Of a stretch of DNA of 64,000 bases, positions 51,844 through 60,541 are shown one piece after another. Source of the stretch: Mesorhizobium sp. L-8-3. GTDB taxonomy: Bacteria; Pseudomonadota; Alphaproteobacteria; Rhizobiales; Rhizobiaceae. The translations under genes and the position numbers were made by a program. The notes beneath the pieces were generated by a model that saw only the letters and a program-made list of their open reading frames with translations, did not search any database and had not been told where the DNA came from. The number at the start of each line of letters is the position of its first letter. The stretch's first letter is position 1. The stretch spans positions 7,751,501 through 7,815,500 of the forward strand of contig NZ_AP023262.1 of assembly GCF_016756615.1 (NCBI RefSeq). The letters run 5' to 3'.

Positions 51844-53088
51844 ATGCCTTCTAAGGATGCCGCCGCCGCCATATCAACCGGAAAAGCCTGGCTCGCCGTT
51901 ATCGGCATCGGAGAAGACGGCATTGCCGGCCTCGGCGAGGCGGCGAAACGGGCGATCGCCGAAGCGACGGTGGTCTTCGGTGGCAAAAGGCATCTGGCCC
52001 TTGCGGCCGAGTTGATCCGCGGCGAGGCCCGCGCCTGGCCTGCACCGTTCGACAGCGCCATGGCCGATGTGCGGGCGCTGCGCGGGAGCCACGTCTGCGT
52101 GCTGGCCTCGGGCAACCCGTTCCTGCATGGCGTCGGTGCGACCCTGGCGCGCCACGTGCCTGTCGAGGAGATGAGGGTGATCCCCGCGCCTTCCGCCTTC
52201 AGCCTCGCCGCCTCGCGGCTCGGCTGGGCCCTGCAGGAGACGGAGACCGTTTCGCTGCACGGCAAGTCGATCGAACTCGTCCGCCCGGTGCTCCAGCCGG
52301 GCAGGAAGATCATCGTGCTGACATCTGACGAAAAGGGCCCGGCCGCAGTCGCGGCCCTGCTCGCCGGCTCCGGCTTCGGCAGCTCGACGATCACCGTCCT
52401 GGAAGCCTTGGGCGGCCCGGGCGAAAGGGTCACGCGCAGCCGGGCGGACGGCTTCGCCATGGCTGATGTCAATCCGCTCAACGTGCTGGCGATCGAGGTT
52501 GTCGCGAGCCGCGACGCAAGGGTGCTCGCCCGCGCCCCGGGCCTCGCCGACAGCCTGTTCGAGCATGACGGCCAGATCACCAAGCGCGAGATCCGCGCCG
52601 TCACGCTCTCGGCGCTGGCGCCGCGGCGCGGCGAGCTGCTGTGGGACATCGGCGCGGGCTCGGGATCGATCTCGGTCGAATGGATGCTCGCCGATCCGTC
52701 GCTGCGCGCCATCGCGATCGAGGCCGACGCCGAGCGCGCTGCACGGATCGGCCGCAACGCCGCCGTCTTCGGCGTGCCCGCCCTTGAAGTCGTCAATCGC
52801 CGCGCGCCTGAAGCCCTTGCCGGGCTCGCCGCTCCCGACGCCATCTTCGTCGGCGGCGGCGGCAGTGACGACGGCGTGATGCCGGCAGCAATCGAAGCAC
52901 TGAAGGCGGGCGGCCGGCTGGTCGCCAATGCGGTGACATTGGAGATGGAGGGGGTCCTGATGGCGCTCCATGGCAGGCTTGGCGGCGAACTGGTCCGCGT
53001 CGCCATTGCGCGCGCCGCCCCCATCGGCACGATGAACGGCTGGAAGCCCGCAATGCCCGTCACCCAATGGTCGTGGACGAAGCCATGA
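51844..53088 (+). CDS. cobL: precorrin-6Y C5,15-methyltransferase (decarboxylating) CobL
   Basis: A 414-residue fusion of two SAM enzymes. The N-terminal CbiE-type tetrapyrrole methylase (about 1-215) has AVIGIGEDGIAGLGEAAKR, LASGNPFLHGVG and IPAPSAFSLAASRLGW. The C-terminal CbiT-type Rossmann methyltransferase (about 220-414) has LLWDIGAGSGSISVEWMLA near residue 265. It methylates C-5 and C-15 and decarboxylates the C-12 acetate. The usual length is about 400-415. It is coupled to cobE by ATGA. Confidence 0.93.
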   Translation: MPSKDAAAAISTGKAWLAVIGIGEDGIAGLGEAAKRAIAEATVVFGGKRHLALAAELIRGEARAWPAPFDSAMADVRALRGSHVCVLASGNPFLHGVGATLARHVPVEEMRVIPAPSAFSLAASRLGWALQETETVSLHGKSIELVRPVLQPGRKIIVLTSDEKGPAAVAALLAGSGFGSSTITVLEALGGPGERVTRSRADGFAMADVNPLNVLAIEVVASRDARVLARAPGLADSLFEHDGQITKREIRAVTLSALAPRRGELLWDIGAGSGSISVEWMLADPSLRAIAIEADAERAARIGRNAAVFGVPALEVVNRRAPEALAGLAAPDAIFVGGGGSDDGVMPAAIEALKAGGRLVANAVTLEMEGVLMALHGRLGGELVRVAIARAAPIGTMNGWKPAMPVTQWSWTKP

Positions 53089-53465
53089 TCGTCGCGGGGA
53101 TCGGCTGCCGGAAAAACACCGACACGGATGCGGTGCTGATCGCGATCGACGACGCCTTGTCGCGCCATGGACTGGCGGCAGGCGAGCTCGACGCGCTGGC
53201 CACCGTGCCGCAGAAGTGCAGCGAGCAAGGCATCCGCGATGCGGCGGCGCGGTTGGGCTTGCCGCTGGTCGTCGCCGGCGAGGCGGAATTGCTGGAGGTC
53301 GAGACCCTCAGCCATTCGCCGGCGTCGGTCGAAACGACGGGAACCGGCTCGGCCTCGGAAGCCGCCGCGCTGGCCATCGCCGGCAGAGCCGGCCGGCTCT
53401 TGGGGCCGCGCATCGTCGCCGGCGCCGTCACCTGCGCGATCGCGGTCGGAGAAGGCAAGCCATGA
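53085..53465 (+). CDS. cobE: cobalamin biosynthesis protein CobE (CbiG C-terminal-like)
   Basis: A 126-residue protein equal to the C-terminal domain of CbiG. It has MIVAGIGCRKNTDTDAVLIA, DALATVPQKCSEQGIRDAA near residue 45, and VETTGTGSASEAAALAIAG near residue 87. CobE is conserved in aerobic cob operons but its precise step is not settled. It overlaps both neighbours (ATGA with cobL and with cobM), so it is firmly inside the translationally coupled run. Confidence 0.9.
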   Translation: MIVAGIGCRKNTDTDAVLIAIDDALSRHGLAAGELDALATVPQKCSEQGIRDAAARLGLPLVVAGEAELLEVETLSHSPASVETTGTGSASEAAALAIAGRAGRLLGPRIVAGAVTCAIAVGEGKP

Positions 53466-54226
53466 CCGTCCATTTCATCGGCGCCGGGCCGGGTGCGGCC
53501 GATCTCATCACCGTGCGCGGGCGCGACCTGATCGCGCGTTGCCCGGTTTGCCTCTACGCCGGCTCGATCGTGCCGAGGGAACTCCTTGACTATTGCCCTG
53601 ATGGCGCGCGCATCGTCGACACGGCGCCGATGTCGCTCGACGAGATCGAGGCCGAATACGCCGCCGCCGAAGCGGCCGGCCGGGACGTCGCGCGCCTGCA
53701 TTCGGGGGACCTTTCCGTGTGGAGCGCGGTGGCCGAGCAGATCAAGCGGCTGCAGAGGCTCAATATCCCTTATACGATGACGCCGGGCGTACCCTCCTTC
53801 GCGGCGGCCGCGGCGGCGCTAGGCCGCGAACTCACCATTCCGGAAGTCGGACAGAGCCTCGTTCTCACCCGTGTCTCCGGTCGAGCCTCGCCGATGCCGG
53901 AAGGCGAGACGCTGGCGGGTTTCGGCGCGACCGGCGCGACGCTCGCCATTCATCTCGCCATTCACGCGCTCGACCGGATCGTGGCCGAACTCGCCCCGCT
54001 CTATGGCGACGATTGTCCCGCGGCGATCGTCGCCCATGCATCGCGCCCCGATGAGAAGGTGATCTCAGGCACGCTCGGCACGATCGAGGCGCTGTTCGCC
54101 GCCGATCCCGTCGAACGCACCGCTATCATTTTCGTCGGTCGTTCGCTGGGTGCCCAGGAGTTCCGCGAGAGCTCGCTCTACGACGCCTATTATCAAAGGC
54201 GGTTCAGGGGACGCGACGCGCCATGA
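53462..54226 (+). CDS. cobM: precorrin-4 C11-methyltransferase CobM
   Basis: A 254-residue SAM-dependent methylase acting at C-11. It has VHFIGAGPGAADLITVRGRD, CLYAGSIVP, RLHSGDLSVWSAVAEQI near residue 80, YTMTPGVPSFAAAAAALG and QSLVLTRVSGRASPMP. The last 34 bases overlap the convergent cbiD gene. A 15-base tandem duplication (gcgccatgagacgga at 54218-54232 and 54233-54247) covers its stop codon. Confidence 0.93.
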   Translation: MTVHFIGAGPGAADLITVRGRDLIARCPVCLYAGSIVPRELLDYCPDGARIVDTAPMSLDEIEAEYAAAEAAGRDVARLHSGDLSVWSAVAEQIKRLQRLNIPYTMTPGVPSFAAAAAALGRELTIPEVGQSLVLTRVSGRASPMPEGETLAGFGATGATLAIHLAIHALDRIVAELAPLYGDDCPAAIVAHASRPDEKVISGTLGTIEALFAADPVERTAIIFVGRSLGAQEFRESSLYDAYYQRRFRGRDAP

Positions 54227-55323
54227 GACGGAGCGCCATGAGACGGAGAGAAGGGCGCCTGCCCCAGAAACACGCCGTTGCGGTCGAAGACCAAAATCTC
54301 CAGCTCGACCGCGGGGTCGTCGAGCACGGCCGCGGCCGTCGCCCATGCCTTGGCGGCGATCGTGTCGCCGAGCGGCAGGCCTTCGGCGACGGCGATCTGG
54401 AATGCCTCGGCGACCATATTGGAGCCACGGATGCGTTCGGCCAGTCCGGCATCCGCGCCGGCTTCCAGCGCCACGGCGGCGAGGGCGTCGAGGTCAGCCC
54501 CGCCACGCTTGGAATGGACGTCGAGCATGCCCTGCGCGAGCTTGGTCATCTTGGCGACACCGCCGGCGATGGTCACGCGCCGGACCGGGTGGCTGCGCAG
54601 ATATTTGAGCATGCCGCCGACGAAATCGCCCATATCGATGAGCGCGATCTCGGGCAGGTCGTGGAATTTCTGCACCGCCGCCTCGGAGGTGGAACCTGTG
54701 GAACCCGCGACATGGTCGAGGCCTGCGGCGCGGGCGACATCGATGCCGCGATAGATCGAGTGGATCCAGGCCGAGCAGGAGAACGGGATGACGATGCCGG
54801 TCGTCCCGAGGATGGAGATGCCGCCGATGATGCCGAGACGGCCGTTGAGGGTCTTCTTCGCGATCTCCTCGCCGTCCTCCACCGAGATCTCGACCTCGAA
54901 ATCGGCATCCGCGCCGGCGACTTCGGCGATCGCCTGCGCGATCATGCGGCGCGGCACGGGATTGATCGAGGCCTCGCCCGGCGGCAGCGGCAGGCCGGCC
55001 CGCGTGACGGTGCCGACGCCAGGTCCCGCCCGGTAGACGATGCCCGAACCCTTGGGCCCGCGGCGCACGGTGCTCGCGACGAACGCGCCATGGGTGACGT
55101 CGGGGTCGTCGCCGGCATCCTTGACGATCCCGGCCATGGCGACGCCCTCGCCCTTTTCCCAGCGAGCCAGCGCGAAGGCCGGCTGCTGACCGCCCGGCAG
55201 CGTCACCGCGACCGGATCGGGGAAATCGCCAGTCAGGAGCGCTGCGCAAGCGGCCTTGCTCGCCGCCGCCGCGCAGGTTCCCGTGGTCCATCCACGACGC
55301 AGGGGCCGCTCGTTCTTGGTCAT
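54193..55323 (-). CDS. cbiD: cobalt-precorrin-5B C1-methyltransferase-type protein CbiD
   Basis: A 376-residue CbiD. It has LRRGWTTGTCAAAASKAA near the N-terminus, GEASINPVPRRMIAQAI, GIIGGISILGTTGIVIPFS near residue 165, HVAGSTGSTSEAAVQK and MGDFVGGMLKYLR. CbiD methylates C-1 in the anaerobic pathway; in this aerobic-type cluster (with cobG) it takes the place usually held by CobF, which is not in the window. The C-terminus repeats SHGAPSHGA because of a 15-base duplication. The start at 55323 is preferred over an in-frame ATG at 55359, since family sequence begins right after it. It is divergent from cobA with a 53-base gap. Confidence 0.92.
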   Translation of the reverse strand: MTKNERPLRRGWTTGTCAAAASKAACAALLTGDFPDPVAVTLPGGQQPAFALARWEKGEGVAMAGIVKDAGDDPDVTHGAFVASTVRRGPKGSGIVYRAGPGVGTVTRAGLPLPPGEASINPVPRRMIAQAIAEVAGADADFEVEISVEDGEEIAKKTLNGRLGIIGGISILGTTGIVIPFSCSAWIHSIYRGIDVARAAGLDHVAGSTGSTSEAAVQKFHDLPEIALIDMGDFVGGMLKYLRSHPVRRVTIAGGVAKMTKLAQGMLDVHSKRGGADLDALAAVALEAGADAGLAERIRGSNMVAEAFQIAVAEGLPLGDTIAAKAWATAAAVLDDPAVELEILVFDRNGVFLGQAPFSPSHGAPSHGASRPLNRL

Positions 55324-55376
55324 GGGCAATGCTATAGGCCGACAGGTCCGGCCCGTCACGATCGAAAGTCGACGCC

Positions 55377-56180
55377 ATGAGTCTCGAAAACGCTATTGCC
55401 CGGCTTGCTCCGGCCATGCCGGCTTTCGAGCCCGGCCATGTGTGGCTCGCCGGTGCCGGGCCGGGCAATGTCGGCTCGCTGACGCTCGACGTGGTGGCCG
55501 CGATCGCCGATGCCGACGCCATCGTCTATGACGCGCTGGTGGAAAGCTCCATTCTCGATGCGGCGCGACACGGGGTCGAGCTGCATTTCGCCGGCAAACG
55601 CGGCGGCCAGGCCTCGACCGCGCAGGACGACATCACCGCGCTGCTCATCTCCCTTGCCCGCAAGAAACGCCGTGTTCTTCGCCTGAAGGGCGGCGACCCC
55701 TATGTTTTCGGCCGCGGGGGCGAGGAGGCGCTGGCGCTGGCACAGGCCGGTATCCCGTTCCGTATCCTGCCCGGCGTGACCTCGGCCTTCGGCGCGCTGG
55801 CCAGTGCCGGCATCCCGGCCACGATGCGCGGCCTGAACAAGGCGATCATCCTGGCCACCGGCCATGCCGGCACCGAGGACGATCTCGACTGGGCAGCGCT
55901 CGCCCGCACCGGGCAACCGATCGTCGTCTATATGGGCCTGCGCAATCTCGCGCGGATCACTGCCGCGCTGGTGTCCGGCGGGTTAAGACCTTCGACGCCG
56001 GCAGCCGTGATCATGGCGGCAACCACGTCGCAGGAACGTGTGCTGGTCTCGACGCTCGAAGCGATCGCCGACGAAGCCACGGCGCAAGATTTCGCCTCGC
56101 CCGCCCTGATTGTGGTCGGCGAAATCGTGTCGATGCGCGCGGAGCTGATCGCGCTGGAAAGGCTGATGCGGTCCGCATGA
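55377..56180 (+). CDS. cobA: uroporphyrinogen-III C-methyltransferase CobA
   Basis: A 267-residue SAM-dependent enzyme forming precorrin-2, the branch point into corrins and siroheme. It has VWLAGAGPGNVGSLTLDVVA, IVYDALVESSILD, RLKGGDPYVFGRGGEE near residue 103, LPGVTSAFGALASAGIPATM and YMGLRNLARI. It lacks the CysG dehydrogenase domain. It is preceded by a short divergent gap to cbiD and followed by a 619-base repeat-filled gap before cobB. Confidence 0.93.
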   Translation: MSLENAIARLAPAMPAFEPGHVWLAGAGPGNVGSLTLDVVAAIADADAIVYDALVESSILDAARHGVELHFAGKRGGQASTAQDDITALLISLARKKRRVLRLKGGDPYVFGRGGEEALALAQAGIPFRILPGVTSAFGALASAGIPATMRGLNKAIILATGHAGTEDDLDWAALARTGQPIVVYMGLRNLARITAALVSGGLRPSTPAAVIMAATTSQERVLVSTLEAIADEATAQDFASPALIVVGEIVSMRAELIALERLMRSA

Positions 56181-56799
56181 ACGCGACGTGCGCCACTCGT
56201 CGTTCACCGGGCGCGCCTATTCGGGCGATAGCCTTCTCTCCGTGTTCGGCCAGAAGGCGTCGCGGCAGGCCAACCCCTCATCCGACCTCGCCCTTTCGGG
56301 CGAGGCCACCTTCTCCCACAAGGGGAGAAGGCTGGAGTTTGGCATTGCCGCCTCTGCAAGTCACCAACGCCGACGACTTGCCGAGAGCTTTGTGCGCGCC
56401 TTCCCTTCTCCCCCTGTTGGAGAACGTGGCCGAGCTTGCGAGGGGGCGATCCGATGAGACCCACCGGCCGGCGTCGGGCGCCATCCTGGATGAGTGCCGC
56501 GCGTCTTCGCACCCCTCTCTGTCCTGCCGGACATCTCCCCCACAAGGGGGAGACCGGCCGGCCGCTTGGATTTCGCCAATCGTCAACGTTGCAGGACGAG
56601 AGCCGTCATCGATGACAGCCAGTCTCCCCCCTTGTGGGGGAGATGTCCGGCAGGACAGAGAGGGGTATTTCGCTAAACCGTATCCAACTGAAATAAAAAG
56701 GTTTTCCGTCCTGCTTTCATGGCAGTGGTCAGCCGGCCGCGAAGCCGCGCCAAGCTTTGCTTTCTGCACTCGCCTTGACCGCAAGCCGGGAGAGCCACG
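56181..56799. repeat. 619-base gap filled with palindromic repeats
   Basis: A family A copy lies at 56271-56458 (caacccctcatccgacctcg to gatccgatgaga); its right arm is more diverged. The tail catcctggatgagtgccgcg is followed by a family B palindrome at 56510-56668 (cacccctctctgtcctgccg to cggcaggacagagaggggt) and the accgtatccaactgaaataa / ctgctttcatggcag tail. The 56440-56725 part is an inverted copy of 8365-8632. No gene is seen; cobB at 56800 may need its own promoter. Confidence 0.85.
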
Positions 56800-58116
56800 A
56801 TGACCGGCTGTCTCGGCTTCATCATCGGCGCGCCGCGCTCCGGCTCGGGCAAGACCAGCGTGACGATCGGCCTGCTGCGGGCGCTGAGGCGGCGGGGGTT
56901 GCGCGTTCAGGGCGCGAAGTCGGGACCGGACTATATCGATCCCGGTTTCCATGCGGCTGCGACGGGCGTGCCCGGTGTCAATCTCGACAGCTGGGCGATG
57001 GCGCCGGCCCTGCTCGGCGCGCTGGCCGAGCGCTGTGCGGCGGAGGCCGATATCGTGATTGCCGAAAGCGCCATGGGCCTGTTCGACGGTATCCGCTCGG
57101 AGCCGGGGCGGACGGGTGCGGCCGCCGATCTTGCCCGGCTCTACCGTTTGCCGGTGCTGCTGGTGCTCGACGTGTCCGGCCAGTCGCAGACCGCCGCGGC
57201 TGTGGCCAAGGGCTTTGCCACATATGATCCCGGCGTCCAAATCGCCGGCGTAGTGCTCAATCGGGTCGGCAGCGAACGCCATCGCCGGCTGGCAGCCGAC
57301 GCGATCGAAGAGATCGGGCTGCCCGTGGTCGGCGCGATCATGCGCGACCCCAGGATGGCGATGCCGGAACGGCATCTCGGCCTCGTGCAGGCCAGCGAAT
57401 ATGCCGCGCTCGAGGATTTCATCGAGCGCATGGCCGATGTGATGGAAGTCTCCCTCGATCTCGACCGCATCCTCGCGCTCGCGGCTCCTTTCGTGCCCGC
57501 CGGTGGCGATTTCAACCATGCGCTGCCGCCGCCGGGCCAGCGCATCGCGCTCGCCGAAGACGCCGCCTTCACCTTCCTCTATCCGCATCTTGCCGGGCAT
57601 TGGCAGCGCCAGGGTGCCGAGATCGTCCCCTTTTCTCCGCTCGCCGACCAGGCGCCCGATGCAAGCTGCGATGTCTGCTGGCTGCCGGGCGGCTATCCCG
57701 AACTGCATGCCGGGCGGCTGGCGGCGGCCGGGACCTTCCGGGCCGGCATGGAGCGCTTCGCCGCCGGCAATCCGGTCCATGGCGAGTGCGGCGGCTTCAT
57801 GGTGCTCGGGGAAGCGATCGAGGATGCCGATGGGGCGGCCCACCGCATGCTCGGCCTTCTCGGCCATGCGACCAGCTTCGCCAGGCGCAAGATGAATCTC
57901 GGCTATCGGCAAGCCTCGCTCCGAGCGGATTGCCCGATCGGCACCGCCGGAACGACGATACGCGGCCATGAATTCCACTATGCGCAGGTGATCGCGCCCG
58001 CGACTGACGAGCCGCTCGCCGACATCGCCGACGGGCTCGGTGCGCCGATCGGCCCCTCGGGCGCCCGGCGCGGCCATGTCACCGGCACCTTCTTCCATGC
58101 GATCGCAAGAGGCTGA
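56800..58116 (+). CDS. cobB: hydrogenobyrinic acid a,c-diamide synthase CobB
   Basis: A 438-residue glutamine- and ATP-dependent amidotransferase that amidates the a and c side chains. The N-terminal P-loop domain has IGAPRSGSGKTSVTIGLLRA and AKSGPDYIDPGFH near residue 47. The C-terminal glutaminase domain has LPGGYPELHAGRLA, the nucleophile Cys in HGECGGFMVLGEA near residue 330, and GHEFHYA with the partner His near residue 390. It is followed after three bases by the cobS start. Confidence 0.93.
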   Translation: MTGCLGFIIGAPRSGSGKTSVTIGLLRALRRRGLRVQGAKSGPDYIDPGFHAAATGVPGVNLDSWAMAPALLGALAERCAAEADIVIAESAMGLFDGIRSEPGRTGAAADLARLYRLPVLLVLDVSGQSQTAAAVAKGFATYDPGVQIAGVVLNRVGSERHRRLAADAIEEIGLPVVGAIMRDPRMAMPERHLGLVQASEYAALEDFIERMADVMEVSLDLDRILALAAPFVPAGGDFNHALPPPGQRIALAEDAAFTFLYPHLAGHWQRQGAEIVPFSPLADQAPDASCDVCWLPGGYPELHAGRLAAAGTFRAGMERFAAGNPVHGECGGFMVLGEAIEDADGAAHRMLGLLGHATSFARRKMNLGYRQASLRADCPIGTAGTTIRGHEFHYAQVIAPATDEPLADIADGLGAPIGPSGARRGHVTGTFFHAIARG

Positions 58117-58119
58117 GTT

Positions 58120-58881
58120 TTGAATCAGGGCCGGGCTCTCTTCGCCGACATCATTCTGTGCCTGACCTTCTACACCCGGCTGCCGCTGGGCTGGCTGGCC
58201 GAAGGGGAACGCAGCTTCGCCGACGCGCAATGGGCCGCGCCGTTGGCCGGCGTGGTGGTCGCGATCGGCGGATGGATCGTGTTCTGGCTGGGCTTCACGG
58301 CCGGAGCCCCGGCACTCGTAACCGCCGCGCTGGCATTGACCGCGATCCTGTGCATCACCGGCTGCCTGCATGAGGACGGCGCCGCCGATGTCGCCGACGG
58401 CTTCGGCGGCGGCGCGACGCGCGAGCGCAAGCTGGAGATCATGCGCGACAGCCGGCTCGGAACCTTCGGCGTCGCCACCATCGTCGTCACCTTCCTCATA
58501 CGCTGGTCGGCGATCGCCGCGCTCGCCACGCCTGACGCCGCGCTCGCTGGCCTGGTCGCGGCGCATGTGGCATCGCGCGCCCTGATCCCGGCATTCATGG
58601 CGCTGGTGCCGCCGGCCCGGCTGACAGGGCTTTCGGCCAGGGCGGGCAATGTCGACTGGCCGGTGGCGATCGGCGCGCTGGCGATCGGCGCCGTCTGCCT
58701 GTTCGGCGCCTTCGGCTTTGCGCCCGCACTGGTCGCAACGATCGCGATCGCGCTCTGGTTCTTCTTCCTGAAACGTCTCAGCGAACGGCAGATCGGCGGC
58801 CAGACCGGCGACGTGCTCGGCGCGCTGCAGCAAGGCGGCGAGATCATCACCCTCGTCGCAGCATCCATCTTCTTCACCTGA
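58120..58881 (+). CDS. cobS: adenosylcobinamide-GDP ribazoletransferase (CobS, also named CobV)
   Basis: A 253-residue membrane enzyme joining alpha-ribazole to adenosylcobinamide-GDP. It has FYTRLPLGWL at the N-terminus, the catalytic acids in CLHEDGAADVADGFGGGATRERKLEIMRDSRLGTFG (in separate blocks near residues 84-118), and several hydrophobic spans. The start is TTG at 58120, with GAGG 7-10 bases upstream and the cobB stop just before. Gene naming follows E. coli; the Pseudomonas denitrificans name is cobV. Confidence 0.9.
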   Translation: MNQGRALFADIILCLTFYTRLPLGWLAEGERSFADAQWAAPLAGVVVAIGGWIVFWLGFTAGAPALVTAALALTAILCITGCLHEDGAADVADGFGGGATRERKLEIMRDSRLGTFGVATIVVTFLIRWSAIAALATPDAALAGLVAAHVASRALIPAFMALVPPARLTGLSARAGNVDWPVAIGALAIGAVCLFGAFGFAPALVATIAIALWFFFLKRLSERQIGGQTGDVLGALQQGGEIITLVAASIFFT

Positions 58882-58942
58882 GAGTATCCTGTCTTTCGCG
58901 CAACACCGCTCGCGCACTCTCGAATTGCTTTAGGGAGCATCC

Positions 58943-59956
58943 ATGAGCCGTTTCTCTTCGATCGAGCAGCTATCCGCCGCCTGCAACGACCTACCCGAAC
59001 GTGACGAGCAAGCGTCGATGGCTGCCGCCGCAAGGCAGGACACGCTGACCAAGCCCCAGGGCAGCCTCGGCCGGCTCGAGGAACTGGCGATATTCCTGGC
59101 CGGCTGGCAGGGCCGCGCCGTGCCCAGGCTCGACCAGGTGGCCGTGATCGTCTTTGCCGGTTCGCATGGGGTGACCGCGCGCGGGGTCTCGGCCTTCCCG
59201 GCCGAGGTGACGGCGCAGATGGTCGCCAACTTCGCGGCCGGCGGCGCCGCGATCAACCAGCTTGCGCGTGCGGCCGGAGCCGAGCTCACCGTCGTGCCGC
59301 TGGAGATCGAGCGGCCGACAGCGGACTTCACGGCGGCACCGGCGATGACGGAGGACGAGTTCCTCGCCGCCGTCTCGACCGGCTACGACGCCGTCTCCCC
59401 GAAGACCGACCTGCTTTGCCTGGGCGAGATGGGCATCGGCAACACCACCGCGGCGGCGGCGCTGGCCGCAGCGTTGTTCGGCGGCAAGGGTGCCGACTGG
59501 GTCGGGCGCGGCACCGGCGTCGACGATGCCGGGCTCTCGCGCAAGGCAGCGGCAGTCGATGCGGCCACCGCGTTCCACGGCGCAGCCCTTTCCGATCCGC
59601 TGGCGGCGCTGGCAAGAGTCGGCGGCCGCGAGCTGGCCGCGATCTTCGGCGCGGTGCTCGCCGCGCGGTGCTATCGGATCCCCGTCCTGCTCGACGGCTT
59701 CGTCTGCACGGCGGCCGCCGCGCCTCTGGCCAGGTTGCGGCCCACCGGGCTTGCCCATGCGCTCGCCGCCCATATGTCGGCTGAGGCCGGCCATCGCGAG
59801 CTGCTCGCAAGGCTCGGCCTGAAGCCGCTACTCGATTTCAACATGAGGCTTGGCGAGGCGTCCGGTGCTTGCCTTGCCGTAAACCTCATGCGCTCGGCGC
59901 TCGCCTGCCACGCCGGGATGGCAAGCTTTGCCGAGGCCGGCGTATCGGAGAAATAG
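58943..59956 (+). CDS. cobT: nicotinate-nucleotide-dimethylbenzimidazole phosphoribosyltransferase (CobT, also named CobU)
   Basis: A 337-residue enzyme that makes alpha-ribazole phosphate. It has KPQGSLGRLEELA near residue 35, VFAGSHGVTARGVSAFP near residue 72, CLGEMGIGNTTAAAALAAAL near residue 158, and the C-terminal NMRLGEASGACLAVNLM with the catalytic Glu. It is the last gene of the cobalamin cluster. It starts 61 bases after cobS, and AGGGAGC lies 5-11 bases before the ATG. Confidence 0.93.
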   Translation: MSRFSSIEQLSAACNDLPERDEQASMAAAARQDTLTKPQGSLGRLEELAIFLAGWQGRAVPRLDQVAVIVFAGSHGVTARGVSAFPAEVTAQMVANFAAGGAAINQLARAAGAELTVVPLEIERPTADFTAAPAMTEDEFLAAVSTGYDAVSPKTDLLCLGEMGIGNTTAAAALAAALFGGKGADWVGRGTGVDDAGLSRKAAAVDAATAFHGAALSDPLAALARVGGRELAAIFGAVLAARCYRIPVLLDGFVCTAAAAPLARLRPTGLAHALAAHMSAEAGHRELLARLGLKPLLDFNMRLGEASGACLAVNLMRSALACHAGMASFAEAGVSEK

Positions 59957-60037
59957 TCCGAAGATCGAGAGCTACTCCAGCAAAGATGAACAGCGGTTTT
60001 GCGGGGCGCGAGAGAGCCGAACCGGAAGCGCGCGCCG

Positions 60038-60541
60038 TCAGTTCGTGCCGGACTCTGGCGGCCCGTCGGTTGCCCGGGAATCCAGGCTTCTCGCCCGTTT
60101 CCGGTCGAGCTTCCCGAATTCCGTCATGATGCTCACGAGCACGCTTCCCGTCCAGCCGAAGGTGAACAGCCCCGACATTGCGATGCTGGGTCCGAGCAAT
60201 CGCCACTGATCGGGCAAGGAAATGTTCCCCGCTCCGAGCGTCGTGTAGCTTTCCAGCACGAAATAGTAGCTGTCCCGCATCGAGTGAATCAGTTCCCCGT
60301 GAGATATCGGAACGGCCCAGATCAGTGTCTCCAGAAAGTGCAGGCCGGCCAGCGATCCGATCGTAAGACCAAGCAGAAGGTTCGGACGCCAGAAGCCGTT
60401 TCGCTCTACCCTGATCCAGGACCTGTTGAAGCGGCGGCTGATGGATCGAATTCCCGCCCCATGCACGAAGATCACCAGGACCACCCCGAGCGTGCCGATC
60501 ACAATCTCCAGGATCGGTTCAGGGTTCGACAGATTGTCCAT
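60038..60541 (-). CDS. small ion-channel-like membrane protein
   Basis: A 167-residue protein with an N-terminal span (ILEIVIGTLGVVLVIFVHG), a second span (LLLGLTIGSLAGLHFLETLI), a pore-loop-like segment YYFVLESYTTLGAGNISLP, and a last span WRLLGPSIAMSGLFTFGWTG. The order span, P-loop, span is that of the Ion_trans_2 potassium channel fold. The filter position reads TTLGAGN rather than TxGYGD, so the ion and selectivity are open. Similar proteins are common in rhizobia and uncharacterised. It stands alone, convergent with cobT. Confidence 0.65.
   Translation of the reverse strand: MDNLSNPEPILEIVIGTLGVVLVIFVHGAGIRSISRRFNRSWIRVERNGFWRPNLLLGLTIGSLAGLHFLETLIWAVPISHGELIHSMRDSYYFVLESYTTLGAGNISLPDQWRLLGPSIAMSGLFTFGWTGSVLVSIMTEFGKLDRKRARSLDSRATDGPPESGTN

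Noticed and set aside
51078..53315. A 745-codon minus-strand frame extending cobK across cobL
   Set aside because: The CobK fold begins at 51842; the rest is antisense to the clearly coding cobL and has no family features.
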